Assembly (NCBI GenBank): GCA_947589615.1
Contig: CANQBU010000094.1
Coordinates: 1-5,337 of the forward strand
Direction of reading: 5' to 3'
DNA length: 5,337 nucleotides
Source: an uncultured Clostridia bacterium
GTDB lineage: Bacteria > Bacillota > Clostridia > Christensenellales > UBA1242
Shown in pieces: positions 1-5,337 of this stretch. The notes under the pieces were generated by a model. That model made no database searches. It worked only from the letters and a program-made list of their open reading frames with translations, and was not told where the DNA came from. Position numbers and translations under genes: made by a program. The stretch's first letter is position 1, and the number at the start of each line of letters is the position of its first letter.

Positions 1-3000
1 GATTTTCAGCCAAGGTATATGAATATTGCAAACTTTGCGTTATATTTCCGCCTTCATCATAATCAAAAGTCGTTGTTTTATCAAAAATAACATTATCTTC
101 TCTTATTATTCTAGAAAGCCCGTCATACTTATATCTTGCAATAAGTTTGTTGTTTTCTCTTATTTCAACAATATTGCCCTTTGTGTCATATTTATATCTT
201 AAATTATCTTTCTTGACACCATTTTCTACAAAATCTAGTTTTGAAACAAGATTTGATGCGTGGTCGCCATTTTTAAGATAAGAGAAACATTTAGAAAACT
301 TGTCATTATCGATTGAACTAACTCTGCCAAGTTTATCATAGTTAATAAATTGCTCTGTCTCATTTGGAAGCATTATATTTCTAATTTGAGGTGAAGGAGA
401 ATTGTCATAACTAAAATTGTAAAAAAGTTGTTGCTCCCCTACATTAATAGTTGTATTTAATAACTGTGAATGACTATCATCATACTCATTTACAACAGAA
501 ATATTTTCACCATGTTGCGATGTCTCTTCTTTTACAGGTTTACCAAATTTATTGACATAAATCTTATGGTCTTCCTGCGTCAGAAGATCTTGACTGAACG
601 TTATGTTCCCGTAAATATCATAAGTATTGGAAATTATTTGTTTTTCTTCACCCTCGACATTCTTGTAGAAAACCGCCAGAACATTACCATTATCATCAAA
701 TACTTGCCTAAATTTCTCTCCGCTAGCCAAAGCTGTGGTTTCTTCGTTATCCGCATACTCTTTTGTCAAATAATCATTTCCAGCAAGTTTAACCTTACTA
801 ATCCTACCTTGGTTATCATAATCATAGGCGATTTTAAAATTGTTATGTTCAACGCTTGTCAAGAAATCGAGATTATATCCAAAAGTATTTGTATTTTCTA
901 TTCCGTTAATCGTCATAGATTGTTGAAGTAAGGTGTCATCGTTTGAGTAGGCATACGCCATTTTATTACCTTGTGCATCTGTTTTAATTGAAACCAAATC
1001 AGTTCCTTGAACATACTCATATTTTTCGTTCTCTTCTCCAAGCTCATTGACTGTCCCTGTAACTTTGCCTTTTTCATCAAGGGTTTGTTCTTCATATATT
1101 TTGCTTGAAGGTTGATCTATATGATATGTTATCTTTTTTATTTGTTCACCCTTATCATTATAAACATTTTCTTGCACCAACCCGTTGTAATCGACCACTC
1201 TAAGAAGTTTGCCTTGTTTAGTGTATTCGTAAGTAGTAATAAAGTGTTTGCTTTCATCAAGTTTGCTTGTGATTATTTCTTTCTTTGGTAAAGGTGAATC
1301 CTTATCGTATTCGTATGTTATTATCCATTCGTCATGGGCTGATTCCTTCTTAATTATCCTATCATCTTCATCATAATCTATATGTTCCCAATCTGCCTCT
1401 TTAAATTCCAGATCAGAGAAATATATATCTCCTGTGTTAAATGAATAATCTACAAAACATTTTATTTCAACAATTTCTTTTGAATTTTCTAACTTTATAG
1501 GAACAGCACAGTATTGCCATGTGTCAGCACAGCGCCAATCAAATGATTTTTTAAATACAACAATTTGATTATCATTATACTTTACTTCGGCTCTTAACTC
1601 AAATTTTCTGTTTTTAATATATTCATAATCTTCTGTGTCTTCTTCTGAAATAAAAGCAGAGTTTGCCTTTGCCCAGCCCGACAAAATAAATGTTTTATGT
1701 TTGCAATAATTATCATTAGAATTTACCAAATTAAGATAATTTTGCTCCATAACAACACTCGTCATTTTATTGCCCATTGTATGATTTTCGCATACTTTTA
1801 TTGCATAAGGATAATTATCCATTGCACAAATAGTCTGCCCCATAGATAAAACATCTTTATAAGTGATACAGCTTTCATCAAAACAATTATCTTTTAAATA
1901 ATTTATTGAATAAGGAAAAATTGAAATTTTTTCACTTATTTTATCATCTTGATAGTTAAACTCGCTCACTCTAACACTATTTTCTGGCTTATTTTCATTA
2001 AATCTATTCTCATAAATGGTCAACGCTCTTCCATAACCATCAAATAAATATGTAATACTTTTCCCTTTTGCATTGGTTAATGTTGTTGATCTTAAATTAT
2101 TATATTCAATTTGAACAACGTTGTCAGGAAGAATATAGGTAGAGAAGTCGCTAATATTACCCAAATTAAAATCTTTAAGTTTTAATATATTATTTTCTAC
2201 CTTATCGAGTAACGATAAATTAGTAGCCTTAGTTATTTTATCGTTATTATATTCAAATTTTATTCCTAAACCATTGCTGTTAACAATACAAGAAAGGGAA
2301 TCTTTTTCGTAATAAAAGTAACTACGTGAACCATTAATATGTTTAATTGATTTCAAAAGCGAATTTTCTAATTCAAATTCAATAGCTCTATCCCTTGAAT
2401 CGATGATTTTTTCAAGATATCCATCTTCATTGTAATTAAATACGATACTCCCGCCAGCAGAATCCGTTATACTTTGAATCCTATTATCAATCAAATTTTT
2501 ATAATTAAAAGACACTAGATTTTCATAAGGATCTGTTATTAAAACAAGTCTAAAAATATTTTCATTATCAGTTTTTCCATAACCATAAATAATATTATTA
2601 TCATCGTATAAATAATGAACTGGAACCTGCATTTCAAGTTGTAATATTTTATTTTCCGTTTTTTTAATGTCTTCATTTAGTTTTGTTATATTTTTCTCTA
2701 ATTGTTGAAATTGATAGACGCCCGATTGAATTTGCAAATCTAGTGAATATATATCTTTATAATCTACCCCAACAGCTTCTCTGTCCCTTTGCGCTTTTTT
2801 TTCTTCAGACCTATCATCTAATTCATCACTTGTAACATCATTATCCTCTGTAGCGTTATCCTCCGAATTTTCCCATATTTCTTTTAATTCTTTCCCTGTA
2901 GCTTTTAATTCATCCCATAATGATGATAGGGCTTCTGATTTATCTTGAAAATCAATTTTAATGTGTTCATTAAAGTAAGTTGAAAAATTTTTTTTATCAA

Positions 3001-4522
3001 CTGCTATTCTTAATTTATTCATTATATTAAAAGCTTTTTGTTTAAAGTCTCTTGCTCCGTTCTTTCCATAGGTAAAATTATAATCCAATCGAGCCATTTC
3101 TTTATTGTCGTCTTCTTCGCTTTCAGAATTCTCGAACAATTTCGCTTTGTATTCTTCAAGGCCATTCAAATAATCTAATTCCTTTCCGCTCATTTTACAA
3201 TTAAAATCTTGTAAATAAAGTTGCTGAATTATATTTTCTCTATTTAATGCCAAAATCGAAAGTTGTCTTATGATTTCTTTTCTATTTTCGAGACTGTTTG
3301 ATAAATTATCGCTTAATAATTCTAAGTTAGTTCTCTGTTGTGCTAATTCTTCTGATGGAATAAAATGCAATCCTGACTCGGTTGTATGAGAAGTATAAAC
3401 CTTATCCCCGCCAGTATTACAAAGAAATTTTATTTCTCCATCAAAAATTTTATTTGTCGTAATTATAAAAGTATTCGTGTCTACTTGCCCCGCTGTATTT
3501 TCTACAGGTATATTATCCCGAGGGTTAAAATAGATTTCTATATTTATATAATTTTTTAAATAATCATCAAATCTAAACGAACAATATAATTTATCTACAA
3601 ATTTAAGATCTGTACAATTAAAAAGGTATTTTTCATCATTCCTCTGTAAGAATATATCAGCTTTTTTCAGTTTGCTAATTTGCTTGAAAAAATTTTCGAT
3701 TTCATTAGCATTTTTTTTAATTAATGTTGAATTAGATGTTACATGTATTCCGCCAACCGAATGGAAAATGGAAAAATCGGATCTTAATTCCCCAAAAGAA
3801 TCAATAAAAACGCTTTTTTTGTTAACAGGTATTTTTGTCCCAGATTTGATAACGTAATATTTTTCCTCTATCAATTCCTCGTTACCATTTTCGTTAATAT
3901 ATGTAAAGTCTGGTAAAGAATCATCTTCATTTTTAAATATAAACTGATTTACATTTAAATTCCAATTTAATGGCAATCCATTATTAAAATCTCTGTCAAT
4001 TCTATTTGAATTATAGTGTGCATCGATTCTAATAGGTAATGGAGCATCACTTGTTGTTAATAATGGCGTGCTAGTCTGCAAATCGCCCATAGAAAGACTT
4101 ATTCCAGCAGAACCCGCCTGCCCAACTTCAAATTTTAATGCTTCATGATGGCTTTTGTAGTCAAATCTCGAAATATACTCAATGGATAATTTCTCACACT
4201 TTCCGATAGTTAAAGCTGTAAAACTCTCAAAAGTTAAATAAAGTTTTGTCGCGTTAACACTCAATGAATTTTGCAACTCATCACATATATCTACTGTAAT
4301 AACTGAACCTGATGCTATATTTGAAACAGTATCCACATTATTCCATGACGTTTCATCTCCTATTCCATCACACGAATAATTAATTACAAAATTTATATTC
4401 TCTGATGATTTAACATATAATTTTAATGATGCCTGTATAATTTTTATATTTTTATTTATTTTAGAAATATCCAAAATTAATTTATTATCTACTATTTCAT
4501 AATCTTGATTTATTTTTTTCAT
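1..4522 (-). CDS. RHS/YD-repeat protein with N-terminal DNRLRE-like domain (3' end outside window)
   Basis: One uninterrupted frame of 1507 codons runs from ATG at 4522 to the window edge, with no stop, so the C-terminus is missing. The start is fixed by GGAGG four bases upstream. Order of parts: DNRLRE-like beta domain (about 8-121), conserved Gly-rich segment with V133-GQAG and HYNSNR (169-174) and GLPLNW (182-187), a beta-rich region to about 387, a helical/coiled-coil insert (388-632), a first YD-repeat block (about 636-867), a jelly-roll-like module (880-1045) and a second YD block (1048-1507). Typical repeats are YDNQGRI, YDKLGRV and YDTKGNI. In known RHS and WapA-type proteins such repeats build a beta-shell that encloses a C-terminal toxin; the core and tip would lie beyond position 1. 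No signal peptide or membrane segment is visible. It is translated 14 bases after the HAD gene and probably shares its transcript. Family assignment is firm; a role in intercellular competition or delivery is inference. Confidence 0.95.
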   Translation of the reverse strand, partial: MKKINQDYEIVDNKLILDISKINKNIKIIQASLKLYVKSSENINFVINYSCDGIGDETSWNNVDTVSNIASGSVITVDICDELQNSLSVNATKLYLTFESFTALTIGKCEKLSIEYISRFDYKSHHEALKFEVGQAGSAGISLSMGDLQTSTPLLTTSDAPLPIRIDAHYNSNRIDRDFNNGLPLNWNLNVNQFIFKNEDDSLPDFTYINENGNEELIEEKYYVIKSGTKIPVNKKSVFIDSFGELRSDFSIFHSVGGIHVTSNSTLIKKNANEIENFFKQISKLKKADIFLQRNDEKYLFNCTDLKFVDKLYCSFRFDDYLKNYINIEIYFNPRDNIPVENTAGQVDTNTFIITTNKIFDGEIKFLCNTGGDKVYTSHTTESGLHFIPSEELAQQRTNLELLSDNLSNSLENRKEIIRQLSILALNRENIIQQLYLQDFNCKMSGKELDYLNGLEEYKAKLFENSESEEDDNKEMARLDYNFTYGKNGARDFKQKAFNIMNKLRIAVDKKNFSTYFNEHIKIDFQDKSEALSSLWDELKATGKELKEIWENSEDNATEDNDVTSDELDDRSEEKKAQRDREAVGVDYKDIYSLDLQIQSGVYQFQQLEKNITKLNEDIKKTENKILQLEMQVPVHYLYDDNNIIYGYGKTDNENIFRLVLITDPYENLVSFNYKNLIDNRIQSITDSAGGSIVFNYNEDGYLEKIIDSRDRAIEFELENSLLKSIKHINGSRSYFYYEKDSLSCIVNSNGLGIKFEYNNDKITKATNLSLLDKVENNILKLKDFNLGNISDFSTYILPDNVVQIEYNNLRSTTLTNAKGKSITYLFDGYGRALTIYENRFNENKPENSVRVSEFNYQDDKISEKISIFPYSINYLKDNCFDESCITYKDVLSMGQTICAMDNYPYAIKVCENHTMGNKMTSVVMEQNYLNLVNSNDNYCKHKTFILSGWAKANSAFISEEDTEDYEYIKNRKFELRAEVKYNDNQIVVFKKSFDWRCADTWQYCAVPIKLENSKEIVEIKCFVDYSFNTGDIYFSDLEFKEADWEHIDYDEDDRIIKKESAHDEWIITYEYDKDSPLPKKEIITSKLDESKHFITTYEYTKQGKLLRVVDYNGLVQENVYNDKGEQIKKITYHIDQPSSKIYEEQTLDEKGKVTGTVNELGEENEKYEYVQGTDLVSIKTDAQGNKMAYAYSNDDTLLQQSMTINGIENTNTFGYNLDFLTSVEHNNFKIAYDYDNQGRISKVKLAGNDYLTKEYADNEETTALASGEKFRQVFDDNGNVLAVFYKNVEGEEKQIISNTYDIYGNITFSQDLLTQEDHKIYVNKFGKPVKEETSQHGENISVVNEYDDSHSQLLNTTINVGEQQLFYNFSYDNSPSPQIRNIMLPNETEQFINYDKLGRVSSIDNDKFSKCFSYLKNGDHASNLVSKLDFVENGVKKDNLRYKYDTKGNIVEIRENNKLIARYKYDGLSRIIREDNVIFDKTTTFDYDEGGNITQSLQYSYTLAEN
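2..1381 (-). repeat. C-terminal block of YD repeats (coding)
   Basis: Residues 1048-1507 are a run of degenerate ~20-residue YD repeats of the form Y-x-Y/F-D-xx-G-x-hydrophobic. Clear units are YTKQGKLL, YNDKGEQI, YDNQGRIS, FDDNGNVL, YDIYGNIT, YDKLGRVS, YDTKGNIV, YDGLSRII and YDEGGNIT. They are repeats at protein level only; I see no long identical DNA copies. The last units resemble the stretch that, in full-length relatives, comes shortly before the conserved RHS core, so perhaps 200-350 residues plus a variable tip remain beyond the window. Confidence 0.85.
1388..1885 (-). other. Jelly-roll carbohydrate-binding-like module inside the YD-repeat region
   Basis: Residues about 880-1045 interrupt the YD repeats. 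They hold features typical of CBM-like or galactose-binding-like beta sandwiches: ILSGWAKANSAF (946-957), FELRAEVKYND (973-983), SFDWRCADTWQYCAVP (993-1008) and the closing strand TGDIYFSDLEF (1030-1040). The YD pattern resumes at once with IDYDEDDR. The module probably decorates the RHS shell and might bind sugars or cell-wall glycans. The fold is inferred from pattern; ligand residues cannot be named. Confidence 0.6.
1922..2616 (-). repeat. N-terminal block of YD repeats (coding)
   Basis: Residues about 636-867 form the first part of the YD shell. It begins with VHYLYDDNN and IYGYGKT, then RLVLITDPYENLVSFNY, followed by degenerate units such as FNYNEDGYLEKIIDSRDR, FEYNNDKITKATN and YLFDGYGRALTIYEN. 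The repeats are more diverged than in the later block. They are separated from it by the jelly-roll-like module. Confidence 0.75.
2627..3361 (-). other. Helical/coiled-coil insert with acidic linkers inside the RHS protein
   Basis: Residues 388-632 depart from the beta-rich, Tyr/Gly-rich character of the rest of the protein. They read as long amphipathic helices (for example EELAQQRTNLELLSDNL and LEKNITKLNEDIKKTENKI) broken by two strongly acidic, probably flexible stretches at about 464-473 and 551-574. The insert ends just before PVHYLYDD (634-641), where the YD-repeat shell begins. Helical segments at this place, ahead of a conserved VHYLYD/IYGYGKT segment, occur in related clostridial RHS proteins as far as I recall; what they do is unknown to me. 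Confidence 0.65.
4160..4501 (-). other. DNRLRE-like N-terminal domain of the RHS protein
   Basis: Residues about 8-121 show alternating beta strands in the arrangement of DNRLRE domains found at the front of many Firmicute RHS and surface proteins: IIQASLKLYV (28-37), a tryptophan in DETSWNN (W60), SVITVDICDEL (73-83, in the place of the usual VDITDLV) and ATKLYLTFES (91-100). In the family this domain precedes the conserved RHS N-terminal region, as here. It is usually described as a beta-sandwich of uncertain, possibly binding, function. The match is recognisable but divergent. Confidence 0.6.
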
Positions 4523-4526
4523 GTTG

Positions 4527-4531
4527 CCTCC
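4527..4531 (-). promoter_or_regulatory. Ribosome binding site of the RHS gene
   Basis: On the minus strand GGAGG stands four bases before the ATG at 4522, inside the 14-base gap after the HAD stop codon. The spacing is slightly short but the match to the anti-Shine-Dalgarno sequence is strong. It decides the start of the RHS gene. The gap has no room for a promoter or terminator, so the two genes are probably one transcriptional unit. Confidence 0.85.
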
Positions 4532-4536
4532 AAACT

Positions 4537-4791
4537 CTAGTTTACACTTTTTCGATTATCAATCACTATGTTTTGTAATTCTTCCCATGTTTTATTAGGC
4601 TTAATTTGTTGTTGCAACTCATTTATTTTATCTCTTAACAACTGCCTTTCAGAATGAATAAGTGATAGACTATATGGAAATGCTTTGCCCATCATAGAAT
4701 ATTCATACATTTTTATTATCTTATAATCACTAGCATCAAGTTGAGATTGTAGACTAATAATTTCTCTTTTTATTTTTTCGTTGCTTAAATA
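4537..4791 (-). other. C-terminal helical module of the HAD protein, phage-tail-protein-like
   Basis: After the HAD fold ends near FNGIVGYV, the last ~84 residues are strongly helical and charged. They carry the pattern SDYKIIKMYEYSMMGKAFPY, then IHSERQLLRDKINELQQQ. From memory, the spacing DYKIIK-x-YEY ... PY ... L-H-x-ERQ-xx-RDKIN resembles a short protein family encoded beside tail-fibre or baseplate genes in Firmicute prophages, where it is often a stand-alone protein of 60-100 residues. Its function there is poorly known. The resemblance is pattern recognition, not a database result. If right, this is a fusion of a metabolic-type phosphatase with a virion-associated or tail-assembly-type module. 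A plain coiled-coil oligomerisation tail is the alternative. Confidence 0.55.
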
Positions 4792-5337
4792 AGATACATA
4801 ACCGACAATCCCATTAAAAGAAGCATCTACAATATTGTTTAAGCTTGGAATATTTTTCACTTCCTCATAAGCATCGCCAACAGCAACGCTAATACCAGAA
4901 GAAGCAAACATATCAAGGTCGTTTAAATTATCTCCAATAGATAAAATATCTTTCTTTTCTAAATTAAGATACTTTCTTAAAAATTCTAGAGCACTTCCTT
5001 TAGTAGCATGTAAAGGAGAGATATCTAAATACTCATATTCTTTCTTTACAATTTTATCTTGATATGGACCTGTTTTGGTAATATGTAAAATGCTTAAATC
5101 AATTGCATTTTCCAATTCTTGTTTTATGTCAGAAAGTGGGGAAGGGGAAGAAAGAATTAGTTTTAAAATAACAGGATTTTCTTTTTGAATATAATCAAAA
5201 ACAGAATTTACCAGTTTAAATTGAATTTTATTTGGAAAAAGAATAGAATTTCTTAAATCCATATATAACAATTTTGTTGTAATAATTTCATTTTCTGTGT
5301 AGACATGAATATGTAAATTGTATTTTTCAATTACAGA
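4537..5337 (-). CDS. Cof-type HAD-superfamily hydrolase with phage-tail-like C-terminal extension (5' end outside window)
   Basis: The frame is open from the window edge to the TAG at 4537-4539, giving 266 visible residues; the amino end is missing. The visible start reads as the cap-domain part of a Cof/IIB HAD phosphatase (HIHVYTENEI near residues 9-18). HAD motif III follows as the lysine in HATKGSAL (visible residue 113), then motif IV, GDNLNDLDM (135-143), whose aspartates bind the catalytic metal. SSGISVAVGDA and FNGIVGYV match the usual end of the fold. Motif I (DxDGT), with the nucleophile, and motif II should lie upstream of 5337 and cannot be checked. Known family members are cytosolic phosphatases acting on sugar phosphates, flavin precursors or similar small molecules; the substrate cannot be told here. 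Unlike ordinary Cof proteins, which end soon after the fold, this one continues for about 85 helical residues. An internal TTG at 5271 could look like a start, but the HAD cap homology extends upstream of it. Confidence 0.93.
   Translation of the reverse strand, partial: SVIEKYNLHIHVYTENEIITTKLLYMDLRNSILFPNKIQFKLVNSVFDYIQKENPVILKLILSSPSPLSDIKQELENAIDLSILHITKTGPYQDKIVKKEYEYLDISPLHATKGSALEFLRKYLNLEKKDILSIGDNLNDLDMFASSGISVAVGDAYEEVKNIPSLNNIVDASFNGIVGYVSYLSNEKIKREIISLQSQLDASDYKIIKMYEYSMMGKAFPYSLSLIHSERQLLRDKINELQQQIKPNKTWEELQNIVIDNRKSVN

Noticed and set aside
470..931. Plus-strand open frame of 153 codons
   Set aside because: It lies antisense within the YD-repeat coding frame. Its translation is Ile/Phe-rich with no domain character, and no convincing ribosome binding site was seen; it is a shadow of the RHS gene.
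913..1095. Minus-strand open frame of 60 codons
   Set aside because: It is in another frame of the same strand, within the RHS gene, with low-complexity Lys/Met/Gln content and no family resemblance.
3672..3857. Plus-strand open frame of 61 codons
   Set aside because: Antisense to the N-terminal third of the RHS gene, which translates into coherent protein there; no independent support.
1..4522. A broken or frameshifted RHS pseudogene
   Set aside because: Codon-by-codon reading from 4522 to 2 showed no stop and a continuous family pattern, so the gene is intact as far as it can be seen.
4523..4536. Promoter or terminator between the two genes
   Set aside because: The gap is only 14 bases and holds the ribosome binding site; no hairpin or -10/-35 boxes fit there.
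5269..5271. TTG as start codon of the HAD gene
   Set aside because: The frame is open upstream to the window edge and the upstream residues (HIHVYTENEI) match the Cof cap region, so the true start is outside the window.
1..5337. Alternative genetic code (TGA as tryptophan), suggested by the AT-richness
   Set aside because: Tryptophan is written TGG throughout the RHS frame and no in-frame TGA occurs.
1..5337. CRISPR array, tRNA, rRNA or insertion sequence
   Set aside because: No regularly spaced direct DNA repeats, tRNA-like cloverleaf, rRNA signature or transposase was seen; both strands are accounted for by two coding frames.

Overview
This window holds two genes, both on the minus strand and both cut by the window edges. 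DNA is AT-rich throughout (roughly 30% G+C by eye). There is a strong GGAGG ribosome binding site, every tryptophan codon I read in the large gene is TGG, and no in-frame TGA occurs. This suggests a low-GC Firmicute (Clostridia, Bacilli or a gut relative) with the standard genetic code, not a mycoplasma. Genus cannot be told from the sequence.

Reading in the direction of transcription (from 5337 towards 1), the first gene (5337 to 4537) is the C-terminal part of a Cof-type HAD-superfamily phosphatase. Its last ~85 residues are a helical extension that resembles a small tail-region protein of Firmicute prophages. The amino end lies outside the window. After a gap of only 14 bases, which contains the next ribosome binding site, comes a very large gene (4522 to beyond 1). 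Its frame stays open for 1507 codons to the window edge. It encodes an RHS/YD-repeat protein with this order: a DNRLRE-like beta domain at the N-terminus, a conserved Gly/Ser-rich segment and N-terminal RHS region, a ~245-residue helical/coiled-coil insert with acidic linkers, a first YD-repeat block, a jelly-roll carbohydrate-binding-like module, and a second YD-repeat block that runs off the window. The RHS core and the variable C-terminal domain, usually a toxin in this class, are not in the window.

The two genes are almost certainly co-transcribed. The most unusual point is the pairing: a HAD phosphatase carrying a phage-tail-like C-terminal module directly upstream of a giant RHS protein with no recognisable signal peptide. 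This raises the possibility of a polymorphic-toxin or phage-tail-derived delivery locus; that is inference, and the decisive parts lie outside this window. There are no RNA genes, CRISPR arrays, insertion sequences or non-coding stretches over 300 bases; essentially the whole window is coding on the minus strand.
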